Part shown: piece after piece, positions 11,543 through 23,193 of the stretch
Numbering within the stretch: the first letter of the stretch is position 1
Layout: every line of letters begins with the position of its first letter
NCBI GenBank assembly: GCA_020744425.1
Contig: JAGMUV010000016.1
Location: forward strand, 186,001 to 250,000
Source: Dactylonectria macrodidyma
Taxonomy: Eukaryota > Ascomycota > Sordariomycetes > Hypocreales > Nectriaceae
DNA: 64,000 nucleotides
Direction of reading: 5' to 3'
Notes under the pieces: model-generated
What the model was told of the DNA's origin: nothing
Seen by the model: the letters and a program-made list of their open reading frames with translations, nothing else
The model's database searches: none
Program-made: the position numbers and the translations under genes

Positions 11543-12839
11543 TCAAGTTGCTGTTGCTTGCGCCGGTCGTGGTCGAAGCATTGCATTCGCACGTTCTTCG
11601 TCAAGAACGTGCGAATGCAATGCTTCCATCTCTGTATCCTCTGGTAGTAGATCTGGCACTGCAGACTGGTGAACCTCATCTGGCTCAACGTCGTCATTCT
11701 CGATGTCACCCAAATTAGCTGACAGAGGATCGGTGACTTCCACAGTAGCAACCTGATCAAGTACATCGCCATCTCCGGGTAGCACCGACATCCGCTTCTG
11801 GCAGACAGTAATATCTCGGTAGCCTGGGTGGTTACGAGACAGGAAATCCAGCCACTCCTGGAGACAACGACGGCGTACGCGGAACTGGCATTTGAATTGG
11901 TGGTTAAGGTGAGCTTGTTCGCTTGCATTAGGAGGGCGTAGCAGGATAACATCTAATTCAGGGGGTAAAAGGGGAAGTTGGCGATACACTCTGCCAACAT
12001 CGCGGAGAAAGTGCACAATATGGCCACGATATTTATATTGCTGCCCTCGAACCTGCATGACGTTCACGAACACATGAACTGGAGCAATTAGCATCTCTTC
12101 TACTATTGTCAATTGGGGGAGGAACGTAGGGATTAAGCCAAAATCCAAGTGATTTTCGACAGAAAAAAACCAAGGCTCATCCTCCTTTTTGTTCTCGTCC
12201 TTGGCAATGCAACGCTTGCAAATACCATCTTTCAAGCCCATATCAAACCATGTCTCTTGACAGCGAGCGCAGTGTTCCATTCGGTCATTTTCCAGCTCCG
12301 TCCAGAACTTCTGCAGGAGCTCCTTATCTCTATCAGACAACGGGCAATGGGACAGATCACGCATCCAGTCAGGATCCGGAAGCTCGAAATCTCGACGTTG
12401 CATGAAAGGTGAGCGGGGATGTCTCCCCCGGGCTGGTCTCGGCCAAATAGGAAAACTCGGTACCGGAGAGTCGATCGGCGTTCCCAAGTCGTACGCCTTC
12501 TTGAGAAGCAATTGAGGGACCTGGTGGGGAAGTAATCGGCGCGCCTGCTCGTGTTGACGTGGCAATTGGTGTTCCCAGCAGAATAGGTCCTTGTGAGTTA
12601 ATTGGTGTACGTAGTTGCGAGTCTATCAATGGAAATCCTTCTCGACGTATTGGGGATAACTCAGCTTGTTCTGCAGTACGGTTAGAGGCGCGTGAAGCTT
12701 GCCGATTCCTACACTCGAGACAGTTAGCCGTCAGTCTTCCACGTGTTATGGAAGACTTTGTCTTCGAAATAAATTGAGCTGCCGGCTTCTCCTGCTTGCA
12801 ATTCCTGCAAACCTTCGTTGAAGGGATAGAATCGGCCAT
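11543..12839 (-). pseudogene. Helitron Rep/helicase N-terminal fragment
   Basis: This is the start of a Helitron transposase gene, clearly related to the gene at 60379-64000 on the other strand. From the ATG at 12839 it encodes a small zinc-ribbon-like module (VCRNCKQEKPAAQF ... NCLECR). A disordered linker and then the N-terminal Helitron region follow: HCARCQETWFDM, ICKRC, HLDFGLIPTFLPQLT, VRGQQYKYRGH and FRVRRRCLQEWL. The linker changes frame near 12400-12560, so either an intron or a frameshift is present. The gene stops at 11543 long before the Rep (HUH) domain, so it cannot be active alone. It lies between the two HET halves. Confidence 0.8.
11575..11626. repeat. Perfect 24-bp palindrome with 4-nt loop
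   Basis: The arms 11575-11598 and 11603-11626 are exact reverse complements around the loop cgtc. The palindrome sits at the truncated end of the Helitron fragment, where similarity to the long Helitron frame at 61237 stops. Confidence 0.95.
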
Positions 12840-12946
12840 GAGTATGTTGGATTGGAGGGACGGTTTGATGAGGAAGAATGAGAATGAAGAAGGACTGTGC
12901 GCTAGCGACGCACGTCGTTGGCATGACACCAGGCAGGACTGTAAAT

Positions 12947-13026
12947 CCAATCCATGTTGAGTGGAGACGCACCTGACCAATCCACGTCGAGTGGAGACGC
13001 ATCTGACCAATCCACGTTGAGTGGAG
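12947..13026. repeat. Three tandem ~30-bp repeats
   Basis: Units begin at 12947, 12977 and 13007 with the core ccaatccacgttgagtggag, differing at one or two positions. The unit core appears again, diverged, at about 14096-14118. Confidence 0.9.
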
Positions 13027-13034
13027 CTTTTCAA

Positions 13035-14750
13035 TTCAAGTTATCGTGGTAAGAAGTTATCGTCGTAACAGGAGAGGCAAGCCGGTCGCGGCTTGCGCAT
13101 AGAGCCTTGAGGAACGAAGTTGGCTATGGCAGTTTGCCAGAGCAGCGATAGGTAGAGACAGCGATAGGTCGAGATAGATAGAGATGTGTTGGATGGAAAC
13201 GGAAATGTAAAGTGCAAATATTGATGTTGCTAGGGGTATCCCGTCCTTGAGGTGGTGTAGGAAGTGAGGGGTCATGAAACACAATGCAAGACTGAAAAAT
13301 GTCGTGCAATGGACGGCCAATAGATATGGTAGTCAATTTGTGGGTTCAGGAGGTCGCTACTTGTCGATGCATATTGCATCTAGGAGATGGAAGTGATCAT
13401 GTGTGTGAGAAGCTCTTGCTATTCCTATCTAATGAGGGTTTTTGGGTCAGTCTTATTGTCGCACTGAGCGTGCTTAAAGGGTTAAAGTGAATATGATGAG
13501 CAGCAGCAATGTGTTGATTGATTGTTGTCTGAGGTTGTCTTTTTGGTGCGGGGTACTCCATCCCGCAGAGTTAAAGCATACAGCTAGATTACTAACGCAG
13601 TGGTTTCCTGAGGCCGTGAAGATCATGCCTACACTGCGACACTTATATAGATGAAGAGACTGATGATGACCTCGGACCGTCTCGGACAACCGAGACGGTC
13701 CGGATGCTACGGATTATTTGACTTTATCCAGCTATTCACCTGATCAGAGGAAAAGCTAGTCTTGTGATGAGGCTGATGACGAGGCCGGTGACGAGGCCAG
13801 TGGCTGTGGACGCCTATGATGAAAGATCGAAAGCTTAACTGCTGCATAGAAATCCGATATCCCGAAATGTGACAATGCACTAAGGGGACTGTTCCAATGG
13901 GTTCTTAGTCAAATTCCTGATGATTTTTTGGGAGATGACGGTTGCGATGCGGTCGGGGCGAGTCTGACGCGAGGGCCGTGATTGAATCGGACTCAGGCGC
14001 ATCTGGACGACAGGTAATAGCAGGTTTCTGCGTTGAGCCCTCTGGGGTGCGGGGTTCTGCGGTGGCTGGATGACGATTTTCGAGGTACGGGGGTCTGACC
14101 AATCCCCGTTGAGTGGAGACATGAAACCGACCAATGAGAGGAGTTCTTTTAAAGTCAGTCGGGGGCGGGGCATAGACCTTTCGTTCCTCAAGGCACAGGG
14201 GAAGGCGCACGTCCGCCGGGGGACGTTGGAAGTTGGAAGTTGGAAGCTGGGCGTGGTGGGCAAGTTGGCGGCTCCCTTGCGCTGAGTAGCCTTTCGGTAC
14301 GAAGCTTGCAAAACTAGAGCCTGTTTTACTAGGGGTTGCTGCACGTGTTGAGAAGAGGGCGCGGTTTTAAGTGGTCGGCTCTGGGTGGGTGGATGAAGAG
14401 ACTTGGCCAATAAGGCGCGTGTGTGTGTTACTTTTGTTTTGCGTAGCCAATAAGACCTATGCAGCGGGCTTTGAAGAGCAGGCACCATTTTGAGTAGCAC
14501 GATTTAAAGAGCTTAATGCAGACCTAAGAGACCTAGCCAATAGGGTGAGGGTCAATAATTAAGACAGGGATCAAGAGACTGCAGTATAGACAGCACGGGG
14601 CTCGAAGTCCTGCTAGAAGATATCATAATGCAGGTATGGATGCGCACGTACGGAGCACGACGCGAATTTTTACAATAGTTTTCTGGCAAGTACAGACGCA
14701 CCAGGTTAAGCAAACAGACCTTCCCCGTCTTCCTAAGGGCGTAGTAGACC
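13035..14750. other. No recognisable gene
   Basis: The longest frame (13880-14500, minus, 206 codons) has no recognisable domain and biased composition, so I do not call it. The stretch lies within the mobile DNA between the HET halves. Confidence 0.5.
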
Positions 14751-14774
14751 AATGGGGGGCACTGAAACAGTAGC

Positions 14775-14896
14775 CCGCTTAGGCCAACCCAGACCGATCC
14801 AGACCACCTCAGACCGACCGGTCTGTCCGGTCTGTTGGTCTGACGAGAATGGCTGGTTTGTCGGTCTGTCAGACGGTCTGTCTGTTAGCCACAATG
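14775..14896. repeat. hAT-type subterminal repeats and terminus (remnant)
   Basis: Repeated cagaccga/ggtctg words in both orientations are followed by tgttagccacaatg. The same arrangement (GGTCTG repeats, then TGTTAGCCACACTG) ends the hAT fragment at 36987. Read inward the terminus is CAGTGTGGCTAACA, with one change here. Confidence 0.6.
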
Positions 14897-14904
14897 TTCT
14901 TGGC

Positions 14905-15588
14905 CTCGATGATCGCCTTGATCCCTTCAGTTCTTCCTCGTTCCTACCGATGACCCTCAGGCGGTTGGTATTTCGTCCATCTCTGGTCTCTGGTCACTGC
15001 GACGCATCGCCAACTAGGTTGGTCGCTAGACGTTCGCATTTCCTGTTCAATGGCCCTGTGAAGCGCTGCTGGTGTAGTATCTCTGATATGATCCTCGGAC
15101 ACCCTGGATGTGTCTGCTGTGCAGAACACCGGTTCCGCGGTTGCCGATCGAACCGTGGATGGAATTAGAGTGGCAATACTAACAGATGTCATGCTGGCAG
15201 CATCTGAATATATCTGGCTAGGCGATCGTGCTGCATGAGCATTGTTCATGATATCTAACTGTAGCCGGGTTTGTTCCAGCTCGCTGCAAACCTGGGTAAG
15301 CTGCTTACAGACTTAGGATAACTCTTGTGCCATCTGCTCCTCCTCCCATTCCCTATCACCTTCTTGTTGTTCCGATTCCATTGCCCTAGTCGTTCTGGCT
15401 CTTTTACGCAGGGGACGATGATGTCCCCCGCCCGGAACGTCCGGTTCGCGTTCCATGATGATGATGACGTCTGAAGCGGGGTTCGCAGCACCAGACATCC
15501 ACCAAAAACTAAAAATCTCCGCCAAGTGGCTACCAGGTATTCCAAAAGGTATAAAGGAGATCAATAATGAGATTTTAAGAAAAATCAA
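14905..15588 (-). pseudogene. Fragment of a Tad1-like LINE ORF1
   Basis: The minus-strand frames read like the gag-like ORF1 of fungal Tad1 LINEs. A coiled-coil start (VCKQLTQVCSELEQTRLQLD) is followed by VFCTADTSRVSEDHIRDTTP, AALHRAIEQEMR and WRCVAVTRDQ. A TAG interrupts it at about 15313, between MAQELS and VCKQL. The rest of ORF1 and all of the reverse transcriptase are missing. It abuts the hAT end at 14896. The family assignment rests on motif memory and is moderate. Confidence 0.5.
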
Positions 15589-15857
15589 TCTACTATTTCC
15601 TATGTATATGTTATATATTAAAAATCCGATCTAATATAATAGATTTCACCTAACTCAAGCAGAAGCAGGCATCTCGCAAAATGCAAACGACAAGAGCAAC
15701 GACATTATTATAAATTAAAAGTTCACGTGAATCCCACGTGATTCTCAACAGAAAAAACGCAGCCAATGAAGACTTCTTTACACTTGATGTCGGGGGGGCG
15801 AGGGTGAATTCGAAGTCCACCCACATGTGGCAAATGAGAGTGGGAGGATTCGGACCA
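15589..15857. other. AT-rich spacer, no gene seen
   Basis: The stretch is low-complexity and AT-rich (for example tatatgttatatattaaaa). No coding signal was found. Confidence 0.5.
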
Positions 15858-17558
15858 TTACAGGGACCCGGATGGGGTTAATCCGGACCAACAGGAGGTG
15901 CAGTTGCGCTTCCGAATCGGGTAATCACCTAATGCGGTAATTTTGCAAGGGGGGGCGAAAATTTGGGGGGTGGAATCCCAGAGCTTAAGAAGAACCTTTC
16001 GTACCGAAAGGCAGAACCTTTCGTACCGAAAGGCATAAAAGTCCTTCGGACTGAATAAGGGGTTCGTGATTCCGTGTTGATTGGATCGAGAGTACTGGCT
16101 TGACGAAGTGTCAGTGATAAGGGATATAAACATCCTTCGGGTCTTCTCGATGGGATATCTTTCATGTTGGGAGTGCCGTTGCCTGTCATCCTCACGTCGG
16201 AACTCAGCGCCAAAGCTCCTCAACCAGAACGTAGAACAACATTCCCAAGACAGCTCAGTGTATCCAAAGTGTACCACTCGAGAACTCAAGAGCCTTTCCT
16301 GGAAGAACCAAGCTCGCGAGAGAAGCGGATAGCCGACTGTAACAACGTCCGTTGCGTTTTCGCCGTAGTTACCTTTGTGTGAAAGATCGCGAATGTCGTG
16401 ACCCGGGCGCAACACAAACCAACGAGCGAATTTATCTCGTTTCGCTTCGAAAGGTCTCCAGAGATCGGGATGATGGACCAATACCGGTTGTTCTGTATCG
16501 TCGTTTGAGCCCGTGGGCTGAAACCTACGCATACGTCGCCAGATATAAGGACTTTCGTAAACAGTGGAGAAACATCCTCCGTGGCCGTCGGGCGACCGAG
16601 TCGCGGCAATGGTAAGGACGGCATTCTCGTAGATATCCGCCATGCGAGCGGACTCACGCTGCCAATCATCGTCGTCATCTTGGATGATGCAGAGGCTGTC
16701 GATCCAGAGAAGATGATAGCCCAGCCGCAGAGTTATGACAATTGCGTCCTGAAAAGACTTTGGTAGCGTGTTGACTGGGATGCCTTTTAGCATTGAGGCA
16801 ATGTTGGAGGCCATTGTTTTGGTATTCGTTGCTTCACAACCCCAACAATGACTGAGCGCGATATAGTGCAGTGCCTTTGGCGGGCGTCTCAGACTCCAAT
16901 GGTGGGCCTTCAAGTTTTCGGTCTCCACTAGACGGACCTCCTGTTTGTTGATCTCGAGAAGCCGAGAAGGCAGGTTCGCAGCCCCTTTGTATGAACATCG
17001 GTTCCCGTGGCTCTTCAAGCACTTCTCAACCCACCCTTCTATCACGGTAAGAGACTCCTCAGTCTGAGCTTTGAGATCACGGGAATGATTAAAAGCATCT
17101 AGAGTGGGCATTAACTCCAGAATGCAATCTAGGCATACTTAAGGAGACTTACTAGACGAGGCAACAACTTGCAACTGAATCTTACCTCTTTCCGGCATGT
17201 CAATGAACCGAAAAGAAATTCCCACCTCGTCCGGAAACGGAGGATCTGGTCGAGCTCCCCAGTCCCACCGCTTCTGAAGACTGTCGCACTCAACAGATAT
17301 ATTGTCTGGACTCGCGTCGCCTGAGCTGCGGAACATTCGCGCAAAGTGCAGCACACCACTAGCGATGACAGCACACTGGTCACATTCGCTCTCCTGAAGC
17401 TTCGCGACGGCCCCAAAAAAGGAGTAGCCGCCTCCTTGGAAAGAAATTGGTGAAGGGGCCAAATCGTTGCGCCGCTTTCGAGGAGAACAATTCGGGCACT
17501 GCAGCAAGCCAGGTGTCAACCCAGGGCCCATTGGCGAAGATTCCGAGCCGCTGGACAT
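15858..17558 (-). CDS. HET-domain protein, two exons, 3' end degenerate or truncated
   Basis: This heterokaryon-incompatibility (HET) protein belongs to the class that triggers cell death after non-self fusion. Exon 1 runs 17558-17153 from the ATG of MSSGSESSPM. A 54-nt intron (17152-17099) joins it in frame to exon 2, 17098-15858. HET landmarks are YIALSHCWG, LPKSFQDAIVITLRLGYHLL, WIDSLCIIQDDDDDW, MADIYENAVLTIAA, then the second block PLLSRAWFFQERLLSSRVVH and TELSWEC. After EKTRRMFISLI the sequence loses family character. A 22-bp tandem duplication (15991-16012 and 16013-16034) shifts the frame close to the end. HET proteins normally continue with the WxxLVExYxRLKLT region, which is absent here but present at 10561-11487. 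The gene is therefore probably 3'-truncated. Confidence 0.75.
15991..16034. repeat. 22-bp tandem duplication
   Basis: Two adjacent identical copies of a 22-bp unit containing the near-palindrome ctttcgtaccgaaag. Since 22 is not a multiple of three, the duplication shifts the HET reading frame. Confidence 0.9.
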
Positions 17559-18146
17559 GGTCTTTAGCCCTGTCAACGAGGCCTGATCCTGAATCTTATA
17601 TTTGGTTATGCCGTGCTCTCGCTGTCGCGGCGCAATACATGAGCAGTTGAGCGAATTTAAGATTCAGAGGCGCTAGTACTGACATCAAGGGCATCTTCCC
17701 GACTTTGTGTAGTGGAATGGGGATGGGACTGACGTGGGAGTCAAAATTCGTACGGAGAACTGGCCGCACATAGGAGATCTTGGAGCTGGCCGTCGGGCTT
17801 CGGGATCAATGTTGGGCTTCGGGTAACGGGTTGGGACGTGCGTTCCAGAGGGGCTTGGCGACAGTCAAGCAGGACATTTAAAACGAGTAATCGCGGACAC
17901 GCTGTTGCGATCTGTGCCCCACTTGCGCCTGGCCGGGGTGTGCGGGGCAAGCGACACCCTTTCAGCTCCTCACTGCTACAACCTTCCGTGTCACCTCAAA
18001 CTAAGGCAAGATACCGGTATCACGTCCAATAATTCCCAATCCAGTCGCCCCTCTCGCACCGGTAAGTGACCCGCCAAGCTGAATAAACGCCGTCTTGGCT
18101 TTAAGGTTCGCTCACCTCTACGGAGTACATTTGTCTGCTGATCGAT
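17559..18146. other. Intergenic, no gene seen
   Basis: Upstream region of the HET gene. No conserved coding signal was found. Confidence 0.5.
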
Positions 18147-18154
18147 AGCCACCG

Positions 18155-18847
18155 TTACCTCAGCGAGCTCAGACCATTTCCAAGAGGAGTTTAGCGACAG
18201 CTGAAATCGGGCACGTGATTTAAGTAAACTCCTCGAGCAAATGGCCTGAGCGTTGTGTCCAACCCGCCCACTGCTCTGCCGGAATTTTGTACCTTATTTT
18301 TCGCGATTCTGGAGACCACGTTTTACGTATCCATCAATAACCACATCAAAGCACATTGTATTTGCCCTCAATTTCACTGGGCTGTGCACAAAGCTATGCT
18401 CTATCTAGACATCTATTTTTGTACCATCCCTATGCCTGTGTCTTGTGGAAAACTCTGATATGTCGTGACCTCGACCACTTCGGAATCCTCATCCATTAGT
18501 AGGCGTATACTTATACTTGGACGGGTCGGGTCGGGTGAAGAGATGGCCTGGGATAAACCGCGCACTCTGACGACATAAATCTTGGGCTGACATAGCCCAA
18601 AATTCACTCAGGTGTAGAATGGCAGTCGGTGAATCGAATGATAGTATTCAATTTACGAGATACCTTGTGGTTCTGGCTGAAAAAGTGTTTTAAGACGGAG
18701 TCCATTTCGTTAGAAAAAACTCCGTACACGCCCAAAAATCTGGACAGGACGCTCAGGCCATTTGCTCGAGGAGTTTACTTAAATCACGTGCCCGATTTCA
18801 GCTGTCGCTAAACTCCTCTTGGAAATGGTCTGAGCTCGCTGAGGTAA
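18155..18847. mobile_element. Non-autonomous element with 99-bp perfect TIRs and 8-bp TSD
   Basis: The arms 18155-18253 and 18749-18847 are exact reverse complements over 99 bp, starting ttacctcagcgagctc when read inward. The 8 bp agccaccg flanks both ends (18147-18154 and 18848-18855). The roughly 495-bp interior has no coding frame of note. Long TIRs resemble Mutator-like or fold-back elements, but the 8-bp duplication fits hAT or P rather than the usual 9-11 bp of Mutator. The family is not assigned. Confidence 0.93.
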
Positions 18848-18855
18848 AGCCACCG

Positions 18856-19939
18856 AAGGTCTAATCCACGTGTCCCCGCCACGACTTGATCAGCTGCCTG
18901 CAATTGGGCACCTACCTGGCGTGTGCTCATATCCGCCCTGCTTGTAAGACTCGACCCCTACCAGGGGCTGTAGTGGCTGCAGCCAGTCAAACAAGCCGTC
19001 AATGGGGTATTCGACAAGGGTTCCCATCAAAACCAGAAGCGGCAATGGATCAACGCAGTTTTCTCTTTCCCCGGAGATGAGATAACGTAGATCATCCCCT
19101 CAAGGTCCATGGTACTTGAGCTTTGGAAGCTGGCTAAAGGGCACTTGAGCAATGGTACGATTGTGAGGGCAATGACCTCCAAACCAAGGGATAATCCGGT
19201 AATTTCTCTTCCATTTTAAAAATTGAGCCGATCAGCTGCTTCCTATTTGCAGCGACAGGGAATCAGTACCGGGGACATGGAAGCTGGGGACTGGGGAAGG
19301 TGTATGGGCCAAGTTTTCTTGTATTTGGACCCAGCACCAGCCTCCGAGAAGAAATGTGGTATTGGGTGCCACAGTATCCGTACGGAGTAGACTGGGTCCG
19401 GATTAATACTTATTGCAGTATCCGGATTATCCCTTATCTTATCTTACCGAAACGAGCAGGGGTACCGTGCTCTTTAAACACCCTAAACCCATCATTGATC
19501 CTTCTAGCTTATGCTGCTTCCCCCCACCCCCCGGACCTTAGCTCTTTCAGATCTTTCGTGACTATGTTCAGCTATAGGGCGTGTTGCCAGGGGCGTGTCT
19601 TCTGCCGTTGCCGCTGTGCGATCGCCAGTCCTCGTGGAGCCAGCTTGGTATGCTGGTTTCTCCGGTCTGTGTTTTCTTCGTACGGCTCTTCGAGCTTCCG
19701 GGAAGCAGCTCGGAAATCGTACGCTTCCATCATTACGTTGGGAGGCTTCAAATTTGCCACTCAGAGATGTGGAAGCTACATGAGATCCAGAAGAAATTGA
19801 TAAATACCTAGGTGTCTCCCTCATACTCCTCCTGTGCCACGCTATGATACGAAAATTAAGGGTAGAGAACGAACTGTGGTATAGCTTCGGCCCTGTCGAG
19901 CAGCAGCCTGACGACGGCCTCGTGCCGACCATCATTCCT
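18856..19939. other. Intergenic, no gene seen
   Basis: Several short frames overlap on both strands, none with a recognisable domain. This lies downstream of the PNP-type gene. Confidence 0.5.
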
Positions 19940-22572
19940 CTAGTCCCCGTCATCAGCCTCATCGATGTCAATCCAGGCATCATCCTGAGCATCGCCGTTA
20001 GCAGCATGGTGACCCGCTTCGGGCTGAGCATGATGGTGATCCTCAAGATCACTCCACATGAAGTCGGCTATTCGATCAACCAAGCCGGGCAGGCCTGCAC
20101 CGGCAATGGGACCGCTGTCGGCGCCCTTGTAGAAGCTGTCGTAGTCAATGCTCGTCAGGTCCGCTGACTTGGCTATGTAGGGCGGGTATTCGATGCCCGA
20201 CAGGTCCAGATTGCTGAGGTTCTGAAAGCCGGGAGTGCTGTTCCTGAGCGGGGAGGCCGTTTCCGACATGACTCGGCGCTGTTCCCGGGTGCTAGCGCCG
20301 CGAGCCCGGCTGCTTGGCAGAGTCTGCTCGAATTCAGCTCTTATGGAGAAGAGTTGAGTGTCGACCTCTTTTAGAGCGGCTAAACAATCCTCTTCAGGTA
20401 GACCGCAAACCTTTGCTAGATTCGCCGCGAGGCGTTCTGTGTCGTGCAAGTCTTGCACGGTCAGTGTAGCCTGGCCGGCCACAATACCGCTCTGCCCGGC
20501 TTTCTGGATTTGAAAGCTTGTGTCAATAACCTGCACGCGTTTGTAACGACTAATATCTTCATCGGCATTGCGAGGCTTCGGTGGCCTCGGCCTTGGAAAT
20601 GGTGCCGGAAGTTTCGGCTCACCCGCGTGAAAGTCGGGATTCGCAGGGGCAGCGCTACTTGATGGAGCTTGAAAACCTTCCTCCAAGACTTCTATCTCCT
20701 GGATTTCCTCGATACGGCGATAGGTCAAAGGGCACCCGTGGCTATCCTGAGTCTTAGCAAAACGGTTCTAATAACGGTGATAGTTGGGGATGCTTGCCAT
20801 TTCACTTGTTCTTCGGGAAAGCCGGGGTTTATGGAACCACACGATGGACATTGTGTGGATGATGCATTCCGTCTTCGGAATATCATGCTCATATTGAGTA
20901 CTTGGCCAGGCTACTGGAGTTAGTGCATGCAACTCTATTGCCCAAGGAGACATACCCTAATGAGTGATTCCCAAGGTTTTGTAAGATCGAGGATCTGCCC
21001 GGTATGGTGGTCCTGAAGAAACCATTCCCCGCGAGCTATCTTTCCTAATCCGAGGTCTTTGAACTGGTCCTTCAGAAGTACAATGAATTGCTAAAAATTT
21101 GTCAGCATCCCTGTGTTATTTTGAGGCAGTAATGGAGCGTCTCTGCAGACCTCAGCGGAGCGCATCGATTCCACCAAAAAAGGTACCTCTCGACCCCGCG
21201 CATCATTTAACACCACGGGCGTTTGCCACGAGATTTGGGGAGGTAGTCCGCCTGAAACTAGTCGAAACTGTAGGCGCAGCAATTCCTTTTCCAGTTTGCC
21301 GTGTTGGCGGGCTAAGTTTCTATACTTTCCTTGCAGGCTCTTTTGCCCCTGTTGCAATTTCCCGATTCTTGCCATGCTGGTGAGATGCATATGAGAGGTA
21401 CAGGCTCCTCGTTCTGGCTTAGTATTAGCTCGGCTTTTCCAAACTACTCACCGGAAATTCGAAAAAATTAATAACATACCATCATGAATGGCTGGGCCTT
21501 GCAACTTGTCCGCCTGAATATACCGTTCCAGAATTGCCTTGGACGCCGAGGCCGCCGCCGCCGCCGCAAAGTTCTGCCATCCCTTGTGCTTGTGGCTGTC
21601 CGCATAGTCGCACACTCCCTTGACTACGATGCAGGGCACTTCGTCCCAGACCCCAGCGCCCTCCATCTCCAACGCAATCACGCCTGCCTCCCTCGAGAGC
21701 CTGTCCCGGTCCGCAGCCGACTTCATCACCGTATCTCCCGACGCGACAACTCCTACATGCACCGCAGGCTGCGGAGTCGCATCGCCACCGTCGTGTTCTG
21801 ACTGCCGCTTTGCCTGGAGCCGTTTCCTCGCGACAAGATGTTCGTCGTCGCATCCGAGATCCGCGCATAACGAGCTGAGCGCCTCGTCGCAAACGGGGTC
21901 TAAGTCGCTGAAGCAATCGCGGCAGATACAGGTAGGCGATACGTGGTGCTTGTGGCGGTAGGTCGGCTCGAATAGCTTGTCTTCCGCAGTTCCGGGGTAG
22001 TCGTACTTGCCCCTACGCTTTGTCTGGGCGACGCTGGCCTGGAGCTGCCGAAGAAAATGGGTAGTCCTTTGTTCGAGCTGGTCGAGGCCCCGATCGGTCT
22101 CGAATGTGGCGACCAGGTTGCGGACGTCTTTATTCAGTCGGACAAGATTGTGCTCGACAGTGTTCTTGCGTACAAACTTGTCTGGATGCTGCCGGCCAAA
22201 ATCGTACTGGATAACGGTCTTGCTGATGACCACGTCACCCAGCAAGATTTCGCCGTCTCGGCCGCGAGGCATACCACCACACACTCCGACAAGGAGGGCT
22301 AGTCGCAAGCCGCCATAGCTCGATCGCATACTGGCGGCTGCGCCGGCCGCGTTAGCCTTGCCCATGTCCGGCAAGAGGGCCAGAACGACGTTGTATTTGC
22401 CCACACGGCCAGTCGTATAGCTGTTGGGGTCTCCCGCCGCTCGTCCGTACTGATCGCCATTTTCGTCCCAGAACTCGTCGAAGATATAGGAAACGGCGGT
22501 GGACTCGAGCGGTAGCGCGCAGATGATTGCGACCTCGAAGTCGTCGCGGCGGGAAGGTCGCGGGGAGGACAT
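19940..22572 (-). CDS. Nucleoside-phosphorylase (PNP_UDP) domain fused to ULD-type ubiquitin-like domain, five exons
   Basis: The minus-strand exons are 22572-21480, 21413-21151, 21090-20956, 20910-20806 and 20746-19940. Introns are 45-66 nt and all four junctions stay in frame (800 residues). Residues about 10-360 form a PNP/UDP-phosphorylase domain of the type at the N-terminus of fungal NLRs: IICALPLESTAV, LVGVCGGMPRG, GDVVISKTVIQYDFG, ALEMEGAGVWDEVPCIVVKG, VCDYADSHKHKGW. A coiled coil (KLQQGQKSLQGKYRNLARQH) follows. Next comes a fungal ubiquitin-like domain: GREVPF, KDQFKDLGLGKIARGEWFLQ, DLTKPWESLIRPGQ, NMSMIFRR. A CPSCG/GCPLTYRRIEEI zinc-ribbon and a disordered acidic tail end the protein. 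No NB-ARC or NACHT is present. Two fused neighbouring genes remain possible, but the splice phase across the join is exact. Confidence 0.75.
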
Positions 22573-22855
22573 GATAGAATGCAAAAACTACAAGCAAGCT
22601 ATTGTAACCTCGCTTTTGACGTGGCTTAAAGCATCTCGGCAAGCGGGCCTTTCCGCGTGTGTTGACAGATGCGTGTTGTTTAGATGCGGTTGGACGGCTG
22701 TTCAGCCGCGGGGCTTCCAAAATAGGGCTGTGCCAACAGCCCTCCGAGCGGGGCAAGGCTGCACTTTGCACCTGAACTCTTGCCATCCACTCTACAACCA
22801 CACTTGCGAACGAGTTGTCGGCCCCAGAGAGCTATACATCCCAGCAGCAGCGGTG

Positions 22856-23044
22856 ATGATGGACGCATCCGCTCAGTTTTATGAGGCCGTTACCGGTCGA
22901 TATAACATTCCGGCCCCACACGCGTCCCATAGCGGATCGAACAACTTCCACTTCTATGGGCCCGGCGCGCCAGCCGACGCAGCTGAGCGAAATCCACACA
23001 AACCCCGCAAGCCGATCTCGACGGTGCCCTTCCCGCCAGACTAA
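22856..23044 (+). pseudogene. NLR linker fragment (pre-NB-ARC)
   Basis: From the ATG at 22856 the frame reads through NNFHFYGPGAPADAAERN to KPISTVPFPPD and then stops. In fungal NLRs this linker sits directly before the NB-ARC P-loop domain (typically ...PFPPDPDFVxRP...). The NB-ARC is missing. It is divergently oriented to the PNP-type gene, from which the usual PNP-NB-ARC receptor could have been split. No start-side exon was found. Confidence 0.55.
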
Positions 23045-23193
23045 GGGGAGTTTGCGGCCAGAGGGCGGGCCGCATCGCATCTTGATCCGCTTCACACCCA
23101 AATTTACCAAGAGGTTTCTAGGCCCTAAGGAAAAGTAAGTACTAATATAGTACATTATATTTATTTCTGCTAAATAGTATAAAATGGAGCACC

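Noticed and set aside
13880..14500. 206-codon minus-strand frame
   Set aside because: No recognisable domain or conserved motif, and it overlaps repeats; treated as chance.
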